10,994 bases of DNA from an uncultured Bryobacterales bacterium (GTDB lineage Bacteria > Acidobacteriota > Terriglobia > Bryobacterales > UBA6623), in assembly GCA_946887065.1 (NCBI GenBank), contig CAMPKL010000064.1, forward strand, positions 1 through 10,994, written 5' to 3'. Made by a program: the position numbers and the translations under genes. Under the pieces are notes generated by a model. That model was not told the DNA's origin. It did not search any database and worked only from the letters and a program-made list of their open reading frames with translations. The stretch's first letter is position 1. Each line of letters starts with the position of its first letter. Of this stretch, positions 1-7,034 are shown piece after piece.

Positions 1-569
1 AGTTGCAGCCGGTTGGCGGCGGCGAGATCGAGGAAAGGCCGCGGCTTGCCTTGAACTTCCAGAATGACCTCGGGCGGGAACTGCTCAGCGACCTCGGGGC
101 CGACTTCATAGTGATCGGAGCCGATGCACGGGCCGATGAGCGCTTCGAGTTGATTGGGCGACGTGCCGAAATCATCGGCCATTCTTTCAACGGCGAGCGC
201 GGCGATGTTAGCGGAAGTGCCGCGCCAGCCGGCGTGAACGGCGGCGACGGCGCGGTTCTGGCGGTCGAGCAGGAGCAGGGGGAGGCAGTCGGCCGTGCGG
301 ACGCCGAGCAGTTCGCGGGGTTGGTCGGTGACCAGGCCGTCGCCTTCGACTCCGTCGGCGGCGGCAAACGCGGCGCGCACAACGTCGGAGTGGATTTGAT
401 GCAAGGTGATGAGCTCGAACTCAGCAGCCCCGAAGCGCTCGGGCGTGCCGGCAGGTTCGGGGCGCTTGAAGTCTCCGGCGAGGCGCGTGGAAAAGCCGTG
501 GACGAGCCAGGGCAACTCTTGCCAAGGCGTCCAGCGGAGGACGCCGGCTTTGTCTAAGTCCCAGGACAT
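1..569 (-). CDS. pgeF: Laccase-domain protein, PgeF/YfiH family (partial, C-terminus beyond left edge)
   Basis: 189 complete codons are visible; the gene runs off base 1, so the C-terminal part (about a quarter of a usual ~250-residue protein) is missing. The family signature is clear: HQIHSD around residues 58-61, TADC with Cys95, HAGWRG with His112, and IGPCIG at 145-150. In this family two His and one Cys bind the active-site zinc; here these would be His60, Cys95 and His112. Members were called multicopper polyphenol oxidases, but several are zinc purine nucleoside phosphorylases/adenosine deaminases, and the E. coli protein (PgeF) acts in peptidoglycan editing. Which activity applies here is not visible. 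The ATG at 569 is chosen because an in-frame TAA lies four codons upstream. The gene is divergent from the BON-domain gene with an 88-base gap. Confidence 0.9.
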   Translation of the reverse strand, partial: MSWDLDKAGVLRWTPWQELPWLVHGFSTRLAGDFKRPEPAGTPERFGAAEFELITLHQIHSDVVRAAFAAADGVEGDGLVTDQPRELLGVRTADCLPLLLLDRQNRAVAAVHAGWRGTSANIAALAVERMADDFGTSPNQLEALIGPCIGSDHYEVGPEVAEQFPPEVILEVQGKPRPFLDLAAANRLQ

Positions 570-643
570 GACACCAGCTTAACCGCCGCGTAAACGCTTG
601 AAAACTGAAACGCCTCCCAGGTCTCAGAGATCTAGTCCACAGG

Positions 644-649
644 AGGAGG
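644..649 (+). promoter_or_regulatory. Strong Shine-Dalgarno that fixes the BON gene start
   Basis: AGGAGG lies 8 bases before ATG 658 inside a longer purine run (641-649). It decides for ATG 658 over the in-frame TTG at 598. Confidence 0.8.
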
Positions 650-657
650 CACGAGAG

Positions 658-1197
658 ATGCACAGACGGAACTTGTTTGCTGTGTTGGCGGCGGTGATCG
701 CTTCATTCCCGATGATGGCGTTGTCCGCCGAGGCGCAGGAATTATCCAGAGTGGAGCGCCAGATTCGACACGAATTGGTGACGCTTCCGTTCTACAGCGT
801 ATTCGACAACCTGTCGTTTCGCGTGGACGGATCGAAAGTAACGCTGATGGGCAAAGTGACGCGGCCCACGTTAAAGAGCGGCGCGGAAAAGGTTATCGAG
901 GATATTGAAGGCGTCGAAGAGATCGACAACCAAATCGAGGTCTTGCCGGTTTCCCCAAACGATGATCAGATTCGCTTGGCGGCCTACCGGGCGATCTACG
1001 GCCATTCGGCCATGACCCGCTATGCGATTCAGGCCGTCCCGCCGATCCACATCATCGTGGAGAACGGCAATATCACGCTCGAAGGCGTCGTCGCCACCGA
1101 AGGCGAAAAGACCATTGCCGGCAGCCAAGCTAACGGCGTGAACGGAGCCTTTTCGGTGACGAACAATCTTCGCGTCGAGAAAGACGAGAAAGAGTAA
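658..1197 (+). CDS. Exported protein with two BON domains
   Basis: 179 residues. An N-terminal signal peptide (basic MHRR, hydrophobic stretch about 5-23, likely cleavage after AEA near residue 26) points to export. The mature part holds two BON (bacterial OsmY and nodulation) domains at about 29-96 and 103-174. Each has the helix, beta, helix, beta pattern ending in a conserved hydrophobic-plus-Asn strand (EEIDNQIEVLP and FSVTNNLRV), with the typical VTLMGKV and ITLEGVV strands. BON domains are thought to bind phospholipid membranes, as in OsmY and DolP, so an envelope role in the periplasm is likely; no enzyme activity is expected. An in-frame TTG start at 598 is possible, but ATG 658 has a perfect AGGAGG at 644-649 with an 8-base spacer and puts the signal peptide at the N-terminus. 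The gene appears monocistronic and ends just before a hairpin terminator. Confidence 0.88.
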   Translation: MHRRNLFAVLAAVIASFPMMALSAEAQELSRVERQIRHELVTLPFYSVFDNLSFRVDGSKVTLMGKVTRPTLKSGAEKVIEDIEGVEEIDNQIEVLPVSPNDDQIRLAAYRAIYGHSAMTRYAIQAVPPIHIIVENGNITLEGVVATEGEKTIAGSQANGVNGAFSVTNNLRVEKDEKE

Positions 1198-1218
1198 ATC
1201 GACAGTGAAACAACAGCC

Positions 1219-2400
1219 CTAGGGCCGATCGCGAAACCAGCGGTCGGCCCTTTGTTGTATGCGGTGAAGCAACGGCTGGGAGTCGAGCGCCGGAGATGCG
1301 GCGGAGGGAATGGCGGTCATCGGCGCAAGTAAGTGTTGCGCAAGCCAAGCGACCGCGGGAACGCAGACGCCGTCACCCATGGCGCGATAGGCGTCGTTGT
1401 AGTTCTCGGGCAGTTTGAAATCGTCAGGGGCGCCCATTAGGCGCGCGGCTTCGCGCGAAGACAGCAAGCGCATCTGCACGCGGTCGCCTTCGACAACAAC
1501 GACGGTCTGGCGGCTGGAGCCGCCAGCCGGCGTACGCAGGCACCCGGCAACCCCATCGAAACGAACTTCGGCGCGTTGGCGGCCCTGACGGACGCGGCGG
1601 TACAGGAAGCCGATTTTTTTGACGTCCTGTTGGGACGCTTCTAGTATTTTGCGCCGGTGGGGCTCGGTCATCATCGCCAGTAGGCGCTCGACTTTTTCTT
1701 CGTCGAACCAGGCATCGGTTCGATTCTCAACTAGTTGCTGAATCATCGGGGGCGGCGCAGACGGTTCGGGGAGCCCCCACCACACCCAATTTCTTGCAAG
1801 GAAGGGCGGTAGCCGGTCTACGGCGCGCTGCAATGCGGGCGAGGTCCACGCCGACGACGGTCCCGCCTCGGCGGCGAAGCATTGGGCGATGTCGGAACTT
1901 GCTGCGATTACGAATACTCGCGGACGCGATTGCGGTACGAAGCGCCTCGCGTCGATGATCAGGGCGCCGAAATGGAGATTCAGAACGGCTAAGGCCTCGC
2001 AAAGGCCGGTGAAGTCCTCGCCCTGGAGCAGTCCCGTCACATTCTCAAGAACGAGGATCGGCGGCAACCGATCTTGCTCTTTGAGCTCCTGCATCAAGTT
2101 CCAGAAACCCCAGAAGGCTCCGCTACGAGAAGCGCTCATACCGCGTCGCCAACCGGCGAGCGACAAGTCCTGGCATGGAAAGGAGGCCCAGGCCATCTCG
2201 GCGTCGGGAAGTTCTTCGACGCGGATGCCGGCGATGTCGCCGACGTGGAGTTCGGCCTGGCCGAAGTTGTCTTGGTAGACGCGGGCCTTTTTCGGGCTGA
2301 TGTCATTGGCCCAGACGCAGCGCCATTCAGGCTGCAGGGCTTGGCGGACGAGTCCGGCGCCGGCGAAGAACTCCAGGAAGCGTGGGCGGAAATTAGGCAT
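1219..2400 (-). CDS. DNA (cytosine-5-)methyltransferase, apparently solitary
   Basis: 393 residues from ATG 2400 (GTG 2403, one codon earlier, is also possible). It transfers a methyl group from S-adenosylmethionine to C5 of cytosine in a specific DNA site. Motifs appear in canonical order: motif I FLEFFAGAG (8-16), motif IV FPCQ with catalytic Cys76, motif VI ENV (119-121), motif VIII QSRPR (157-161), motif IX region (about 312-328) and motif X GDGVCVPAV (342-350). The variable target-recognition region between VIII and IX (about 170-290) is unlike anything I can assign, so the recognition site is unknown. The gene overlaps the end of murB by 8-11 bases, suggesting translational coupling. 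Neither neighbour resembles a restriction endonuclease or Vsr nuclease, so it is probably an orphan methylase, or the remains of a restriction-modification system. All catalytic motifs look intact. Confidence 0.93.
   Translation of the reverse strand: MPNFRPRFLEFFAGAGLVRQALQPEWRCVWANDISPKKARVYQDNFGQAELHVGDIAGIRVEELPDAEMAWASFPCQDLSLAGWRRGMSASRSGAFWGFWNLMQELKEQDRLPPILVLENVTGLLQGEDFTGLCEALAVLNLHFGALIIDARRFVPQSRPRVFVIAASSDIAQCFAAEAGPSSAWTSPALQRAVDRLPPFLARNWVWWGLPEPSAPPPMIQQLVENRTDAWFDEEKVERLLAMMTEPHRRKILEASQQDVKKIGFLYRRVRQGRQRAEVRFDGVAGCLRTPAGGSSRQTVVVVEGDRVQMRLLSSREAARLMGAPDDFKLPENYNDAYRAMGDGVCVPAVAWLAQHLLAPMTAIPSAASPALDSQPLLHRIQQRADRWFRDRP
1221..1258 (+). terminator. Intrinsic terminator after the BON gene
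   Basis: Bases 1221-1232 (agggccgatcgc) pair with 1240-1251 (gcggtcggccct) over 12 positions with one G-U wobble, around a 7-base loop gaaacca. An interrupted T-rich tail (tttgttgt) follows. It lies 24 bases after the BON stop codon on the plus strand. The hairpin is embedded in the last codons of the convergent cytosine methyltransferase gene, and on the minus strand it is not followed by a T run, so it looks directional. Confidence 0.75.
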
Positions 2401-3370
2401 CACCGACGTATTGCACTTCTTCTTCGACCTCGAAACCGAATTGTTCGCTGACGCGGCGCTTGAGTTCGGTGATTAGGGAACGGAGGTCGGCCGCTGTGCC
2501 GCCGCCGGCGTTGTAGATGACGTTAGCGTGGTAGGGTGCGATTTCGATGCCGCCTTGACGCATGCCCTTGGCGCCGACCTTCTCAAGAAAGAACGCGGAG
2601 GCGACTTTGCCGCCGCGCACGGCTGCTGCCGGGACCAGTTCTTGCGCGGGGGCCGGGAGGCGCTCGAAATAGAGATTCTTGAAGATGCTGCCGGCGCAGC
2701 GCATGGAAGGCGGGAACTTCTCGTCGCGAATGGCTCGAATATGGGCGGCTTCTTTGGCTAGGGCTGCTTGGTCGCCGGATTCGAGTTCGAGCGCGCAAGA
2801 AAGGACGATCCAATCTTTGCGGCGTTTAAAGACGCTCTCGCGATATTCGAACTCGCAGCCCGGATTGTCGAACTCGCGAACGGCTTCGCCATCGAGATAG
2901 CGCACACGGGCGATGGTCTCATGCATCGAGCGTCCGTAGGCCCCGGCGTTGCCGTAGACCTCGCCGCCGACCGAACCGGGGATGCGTTCGAGGGTGTGGA
3001 TGCCCGCCAGGCTTTGGGCGATCGAGAAGTCGACCAGGGCCTGCAGCGGAGCGCCGACCTCGGCGTAGACGGCGCCGGCGCGCATTTCGACCGCGTCGGC
3101 CTCGTAGCGAATTACCAGGCCGCGATAACCGGCGTCGGAGACGATGACGTTGCTGCCGTCGCCCAGGAAGTAGAAGGGCAGGGTTAGACGGCGGATGACG
3201 CTAATAGCTTCAGCCAGCACGTCGGTCTGTTTCGTGGAGGCGAGCAGGTCGGCGGGACCGCCGAGGCCGAAACGGTTGTAGCTCTTTAGGGATACGTTCT
3301 GAGCAACCTTGAGGCCAGCAACTCCCGCGAGAGCCGCGTACGCTTCGTCAACCGTGGGAGTTACAGACAA
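2393..3370 (-). CDS. murB: UDP-N-acetylenolpyruvoylglucosamine reductase (MurB)
   Basis: 325 residues. This FAD enzyme uses NADPH to reduce UDP-GlcNAc-enolpyruvate to UDP-MurNAc in the cytoplasm, the second committed step of peptidoglycan precursor synthesis. Visible features are the FAD-binding GDGSNVIVSD (70-79), PGSVGG...NAGAYG (131-146), FEYRESVFK (174-182) with catalytic Arg177, GSIFKN (227-232) with the proton-donor Ser228, and the C-terminal EVEEEV with likely catalytic Glu318. The YRxSxFK motif fits a type I MurB. The start is TTG 3370: an in-frame TAG lies four codons upstream, no ATG or GTG lies before the conserved N-terminus, and a purine stretch (GAAGAG) sits very close to the start. 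The stop overlaps the start of the cytosine methyltransferase. No other mur, fts or ddl genes are adjacent, so this is not a dcw cluster. Confidence 0.96.
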   Translation of the reverse strand: MSVTPTVDEAYAALAGVAGLKVAQNVSLKSYNRFGLGGPADLLASTKQTDVLAEAISVIRRLTLPFYFLGDGSNVIVSDAGYRGLVIRYEADAVEMRAGAVYAEVGAPLQALVDFSIAQSLAGIHTLERIPGSVGGEVYGNAGAYGRSMHETIARVRYLDGEAVREFDNPGCEFEYRESVFKRRKDWIVLSCALELESGDQAALAKEAAHIRAIRDEKFPPSMRCAGSIFKNLYFERLPAPAQELVPAAAVRGGKVASAFFLEKVGAKGMRQGGIEIAPYHANVIYNAGGGTAADLRSLITELKRRVSEQFGFEVEEEVQYVGDA

Positions 3371-3425
3371 CTCTTCATTCTAGGCCGCCTGGGGCGGGCC
3401 TACTGCAAAGAACCTTTTAAAGCGG

Positions 3426-3463
3426 CTCGCCGCTCGACCCCATGAAGGAGGCCGAGCGGCGAG
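3426..3463 (-). terminator. Hairpin after the small secreted protein gene, probable terminator
   Basis: A perfect 11-base inverted repeat, ctcgccgctcg (3426-3436) with cgagcggcgag (3453-3463), encloses a 16-base loop. Read on the minus strand it follows the 3509-3913 gene by about 45 bases and is trailed by CCGCTTTAAAAGG, a weak T tract. It separates that gene from murB. The poor T run leaves open that it is an mRNA-stabilising or Rho-assisted structure. Confidence 0.55.
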
Positions 3464-3508
3464 AAGACGTGGCTGTATCTCCGCTCGCCTTGGGAGGGAT
3501 GAACCCGG

Positions 3509-3913
3509 TTAGTCGACATTGACGGCAGCGGCTTCGGCGCGAGCGACGTAGACGGCCGCCCGCTCTGCCGCCAACTTGGCTTCGGCACGAGATTTATCCG
3601 CGAGTTCGGCTTGATACCGGGGAGTGTTCCACGAATGACCGCGCTTGGCTAGCAGCGACTTGGGCGCTGAAGCATAACGCTGCTCTAGCTGGTCGTGCCG
3701 CTTGGCCTTTTCTAGAAGCGCGGCTTCCCGGCTCTCCCACAACTGCGCCAGGGTCTGCCAGTCTTGCGAAGTGCGCGCTCTCTCTTCAAGTTGCGCCAGG
3801 TTCTTGGTCTTCAACTCCGCTTTCAAGCGGTGCTTCGAGAACAGTTGCGCGTCCATTCGATCCGCTCCGGCAATCAAAAGCGCGAAGACGGCGAGTGCAG
3901 TAACAATTCGCAT
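3509..3913 (-). CDS. Small secreted helix-rich protein of unknown function
   Basis: 134 residues. A signal peptide is clear: MRIV followed by a hydrophobic stretch to about residue 17, with likely cleavage after DAQ near residue 23. The mature part is highly charged and Ala/Glu/Lys/Arg-rich, predicted almost wholly helical and possibly coiled-coil (about 28-80 and 100-130). A short break near SWNTPRY (about 94-100) separates the two helical parts. No Cys remains in the mature part, and there is no lipobox, enzyme motif or membrane segment beyond the signal. The start ATG 3913 has a good Shine-Dalgarno (GAGGAG about 7 bases upstream), and the codon use matches neighbouring genes, so it is probably real. 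It lies between murB and the two-component operon with its own downstream hairpin, so it is likely transcribed alone or as the tail of the operon. I do not recognise the family. Confidence 0.72.
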   Translation of the reverse strand: MRIVTALAVFALLIAGADRMDAQLFSKHRLKAELKTKNLAQLEERARTSQDWQTLAQLWESREAALLEKAKRHDQLEQRYASAPKSLLAKRGHSWNTPRYQAELADKSRAEAKLAAERAAVYVARAEAAAVNVD

Positions 3914-4037
3914 GATGTTTCTCCTCTAGTCAGCTTTGGGCGAAATCGTGATCGCCTTCTGCACTTAGGCTAGGGGTGCAAACCGCGCGGGGGTATCCGA
4001 AGAATTACGGGTCGGGAGGAGAATATCTTCGGTGGTT

Positions 4038-4664
4038 TTAGTCGCAGACGATGCCGCGCTTGACTGCCTCGCGAACGAGTTCAGCGGAGGTTTTGACGCC
4101 GAGGACTTCCATGATGGCGTACTTGTGGGATTCGACCGTGCGCGGCGATAAGTCGAGAGCGGCGGCGACTTGCTTGGCGGATTTGCCCTCAGCGAGCAAT
4201 TGAAGGACTTCGGACTGGCGAGACGTGAGGCGAGCAGCGGGAGCGCCGCCGCGCATGGCCTGGAGGACTTCCGCGGCAATGCGCGGCGTGATGTAGGTGC
4301 GGCCGGCCAATGCTTCGCGGACGGCCGCGACCAACTCTTCGGGGGCGGAATGCTTGAGCACGTAGCCTGACGCGCCGGAGTCAAGGGCCTCAGCGGCATA
4401 TTCGGCGTCGGGGTGCATGGTGAGGAAGACGAAGCGCGATTTCGACCCGGCTTCCTTTAGCTTGCGCATTGCTTGGATGCCGTTCAAGTGAGGCATTCCG
4501 ACATCGGCAACAATCAAATCGGGATGAAGCCGGTCGTGGGCTTCGATCAACTCCCGGCCATCGCCGACCACAGCAACGAGTTCAAACTCGGGCTCCAGGA
4601 GCCCTCGAAGACCTTCAACGACAATAAGGTGGTCGTCGGCGGCAATGATGCTAGGGCGCTTCAT
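4038..4664 (-). CDS. NarL/FixJ-family response regulator (REC-LuxR HTH)
   Basis: 208 residues. The N-terminal receiver domain (about 4-120) has acidic pair Asp10/Asp11, phosphoacceptor Asp54 in VADVGMP, switch Thr82 in FLTMH and Lys104 in GYVLK, so every residue needed for phosphorylation is present. A LuxR-type helix-turn-helix follows (about 146-200), with LTSRQSEVLQLLAEGKS and the recognition helix around SPRTVESHK. Phosphorylation by the partner kinase should promote DNA binding and transcriptional control. The start ATG overlaps the kinase stop codon in an ATGA junction (4661-4664) with no clear Shine-Dalgarno of its own, so translation is likely coupled to the kinase. Target genes cannot be told from the window; the small secreted protein gene just downstream on the same strand is one candidate. 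Confidence 0.95.
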   Translation of the reverse strand: MKRPSIIAADDHLIVVEGLRGLLEPEFELVAVVGDGRELIEAHDRLHPDLIVADVGMPHLNGIQAMRKLKEAGSKSRFVFLTMHPDAEYAAEALDSGASGYVLKHSAPEELVAAVREALAGRTYITPRIAAEVLQAMRGGAPAARLTSRQSEVLQLLAEGKSAKQVAAALDLSPRTVESHKYAIMEVLGVKTSAELVREAVKRGIVCD

Positions 4665-6940
4665 GACGGGGAAGTGTTATCGGCGAGGGCAACTGGCATT
4701 TCCACCAATACTTTAACGCCGCGGTCCGGGGCCGATTGAATGCTTAGGACCCCGCCGGCCAAACGCGCCCGCTCTTGCATGCTTGTGATGCCAAGCCCGC
4801 CGCCGGATCGCGAGGGGTCAAAGCCGACGCCGTCGTCCTCGATCCGGAGGCGTACGACGCGGCCGGAGACGACCAATTCGATATTCACTTCCGACGCGTG
4901 GGCGTACTTGGCGATGTTTTGCAGACACTCCTGGGCGATTCGGTAGAGGGATAGCGCTGAAATCTTAGGAAACTCCGCCGGGAGATGTTCGACCGCCAGC
5001 GAGACGGGGATGCGAAGACGTGAGCGGGCGGCGGCCGCCTCGGCACGCAGAGCGGCGACCAAACCAAGGTCATCCAAGATCGACGGATGAAGCCGGCGGG
5101 ACAGGCCCTGCACGTCGTCGGCGAGTTGAATGGCCCGCTCTTTGGCAAGGTTGAGTTCACGAAGATGCGGCCCGCCTTCACGGGCAATTGAGCCGATCTC
5201 GATGGCCAAAGCGCCAAGACGTTGGGTGACGTCGTCGTGAAGCTCTCGGGCAAGCCGGCGGCGCTCTTCTTCTTGAGCGTGGATAAGCCGCTCATTCAAG
5301 GCCTGCAGCCTGTTTTCGGCGGCACGGCGGTCGGTGATGTCTTGCGCAACGCAGACGGCATCGCCTTCCTCACCGCGTCGGGTGCGAACTCGCGCGGCGG
5401 CGAAAAGCACGGGCACCTCCTGGCCGTTTTTGGTCAAGAGCATGGTCTCGATGGTTGGCGTGTTACCGGTTTGAGTCAAGGCGTCAAGCCAAGCCGAGGG
5501 TCCGGCATGATTGCCGAGCAGTCGCGCCAAGGGGGAGCCCTCCAATTCGCCGGCCTCGTATCCCAGTAGGCGCAGGGCGGCGGGGTTGGCGGAGCGGACG
5601 CTGAGTAGACTCTGATCGGTGGGCCTCGAATTGATCGGCCCGATCGTGAAGACCGCATTGAGCATCGACGCCAGCAGATCGTCGAGGTAGTCACGCGAAA
5701 CGGTCGTCTCGCGCAACCGGCGACTGACTTGGTCGAACTGCAAGGCGAGCCGCGCGACCTCGTCGTCGGCTGTCTGGAATGCATCGAGTTGGCTCACGCC
5801 CTGCCAGTCGTCGCTGCCGAAGCGTTCGACGGAGCGGGTTAACGCCAACAGCGGCTCAGTGGTTCGTTTGGAGAACGCATAGCCCAAGCCAAGGAAGGCG
5901 GCCGAAACCGTCAGACCGAGCATCAATGCCTGCCGGCGGAGGTCGGCGACGGGCGCGAAGGCCTCTTGAGCGTCAATCTCGGATAGGAGAACCCAACGCA
6001 AGCCAGGTACCTCAAGCGGCGCGAAAGCGGAGAGAACATCGACACCGCGATAGTCCGTGACCTGCGCCAGGCCGCTCTCACCCGCCAGCGCCCGGCGAAC
6101 GGCCGCAGTATCGACGAGCTGGGTCAGGACGGTCGTGCCCCGCGAACGAATCCGCTCGATCTCTTGTAACGGGGTTCCCGATGACCGGAGCTGCGTAAAG
6201 TACTCTTCGGGCGAAACGATGAAGAAGCGCGAATCGCTGCGCATCATCAGATCCCCGCCGACGAGGTAGGTCTCGCCTGTTTCGCCAAGGCCTTCGCTTC
6301 TCCAGCGGCCTCCACCGGTCATGATCTCGTCCAGCCGCGCGATAGACAGCCGCGCGGCGACTGCTCCCAGGCACCTGCCGCGCGCGACAATTGGAGCGAC
6401 CACAAAGGCCGCGACTCCAGCGGGTTCGGCATAGGGTCCGTATTCGGCGATCTGCGCATCCGCCCCTTCGACAACGGCTTGGTATGCCGCCTGTAGAGTG
6501 GGCGCCGCGAGTTCAGTGATACGGCGGCCTGCCTCATCGCCCCCGCCGACTGAGTACAGCACCACGCGATCCTTGATGAGCAATAGGTCCTCGAAACCCA
6601 TCGCCGCCGTCAGGCCTTCTAGCCCGGCGCCATGTAGCCGGTGAACGGCCTCGTAGTCGTCGCCGCCGGGAGGCCCTGCAGCCTCAAAGCCCAGTGAAGC
6701 GTCGATCACCGACTCATCGCGACCCAGAGCCGCCGCAAGTGCAACGGCCTGACGGAGGTGAGATTCGATTTGGCGCCGTTTGGTCTCGCGGATCCCGGTC
6801 AGCCTTTCGTAGGTAGCCGTTTCGAGCGACTCTTCGGCGACGCGGAACGCCAGGGCGCTGGTCAGTGAGATAGCCGTCAGCCCCAGCAACAGAAATGCGA
6901 GACGGATGCGAAGAGATAAAGATTGGCGACGGTTCGACAT
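4661..6940 (-). CDS. Membrane sensor histidine kinase: Cache-like sensor, HAMP, PAS, HisKA_3, HATPase
   Basis: 759 residues. Membrane segments at about 14-33 and 339-356 flank a ~305-residue extracytoplasmic region. Its GETGETYLVGGDLMMRSDSR stretch (220-238) is typical of double-Cache ligand-binding domains of sensors and chemoreceptors. A HAMP linker (about 357-415) is followed by a PAS-like domain (about 417-536, ending in the VAQDITDRR linker). The NarL-type dimerisation region comes next, with phosphoacceptor His568 in RELHDD (HisKA_3). The catalytic ATPase domain has its N box around Asn675, a DDGVGFD loop at 702-708 and GGGLG at 713-717. It should autophosphorylate on signal binding and pass phosphate to the regulator whose gene overlaps its stop codon. 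The ligand is unknown; Cache domains often bind small metabolites such as amino or organic acids. The start at ATG 6940 lacks a close Shine-Dalgarno. All catalytic motifs are intact. Confidence 0.95.
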   Translation of the reverse strand: MSNRRQSLSLRIRLAFLLLGLTAISLTSALAFRVAEESLETATYERLTGIRETKRRQIESHLRQAVALAAALGRDESVIDASLGFEAAGPPGGDDYEAVHRLHGAGLEGLTAAMGFEDLLLIKDRVVLYSVGGGDEAGRRITELAAPTLQAAYQAVVEGADAQIAEYGPYAEPAGVAAFVVAPIVARGRCLGAVAARLSIARLDEIMTGGGRWRSEGLGETGETYLVGGDLMMRSDSRFFIVSPEEYFTQLRSSGTPLQEIERIRSRGTTVLTQLVDTAAVRRALAGESGLAQVTDYRGVDVLSAFAPLEVPGLRWVLLSEIDAQEAFAPVADLRRQALMLGLTVSAAFLGLGYAFSKRTTEPLLALTRSVERFGSDDWQGVSQLDAFQTADDEVARLALQFDQVSRRLRETTVSRDYLDDLLASMLNAVFTIGPINSRPTDQSLLSVRSANPAALRLLGYEAGELEGSPLARLLGNHAGPSAWLDALTQTGNTPTIETMLLTKNGQEVPVLFAAARVRTRRGEEGDAVCVAQDITDRRAAENRLQALNERLIHAQEEERRRLARELHDDVTQRLGALAIEIGSIAREGGPHLRELNLAKERAIQLADDVQGLSRRLHPSILDDLGLVAALRAEAAAARSRLRIPVSLAVEHLPAEFPKISALSLYRIAQECLQNIAKYAHASEVNIELVVSGRVVRLRIEDDGVGFDPSRSGGGLGITSMQERARLAGGVLSIQSAPDRGVKVLVEMPVALADNTSPS

Positions 6941-7021
6941 CGTGGTCGGGCGTCATCTCCCCTTAAAGCATTAGTCTAAGCCGAGACTCCCAGCGCAGCA
7001 GTCGGGTCTACGCCGAGGGGT

Positions 7022-7027
7022 TACGAT
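7022..7027 (+). promoter_or_regulatory. Possible -10 element for a leaderless DUF2461 transcript
   Basis: TACGAT matches the -10 consensus at four of six positions, including the key A and final T, and ends 7 bases before ATG 7035. Transcription would then start at or next to the ATG, giving a leaderless mRNA, which fits the absence of a nearby Shine-Dalgarno. No convincing -35 is seen. This is tentative. Confidence 0.25.
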
Positions 7028-7034
7028 AGCCAAC

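Noticed and set aside
3..557. 184-codon open frame on the plus strand
   Set aside because: It lies opposite the PgeF-family gene, whose conserved motifs are clear on the minus strand; the plus-strand product is low-complexity Gly/Ala/Asp/Glu typical of an antisense frame in GC-rich DNA.
598..657. TTG 598 as the BON gene start
   Set aside because: It would bury the signal peptide behind 20 polar residues, while ATG 658 has a perfect Shine-Dalgarno.
1219..2403. A complete restriction-modification system around the cytosine methylase
   Set aside because: The flanking genes are murB and a BON-domain protein; no endonuclease-like frame exists in the window.
3997..4032. Inverted repeat ccgaaga / tcttcgg between the response regulator and the small secreted protein gene
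   Set aside because: Only seven pairs with a 22-base loop and no T run on the minus strand, where a terminator for the regulator would be needed; it may be chance.
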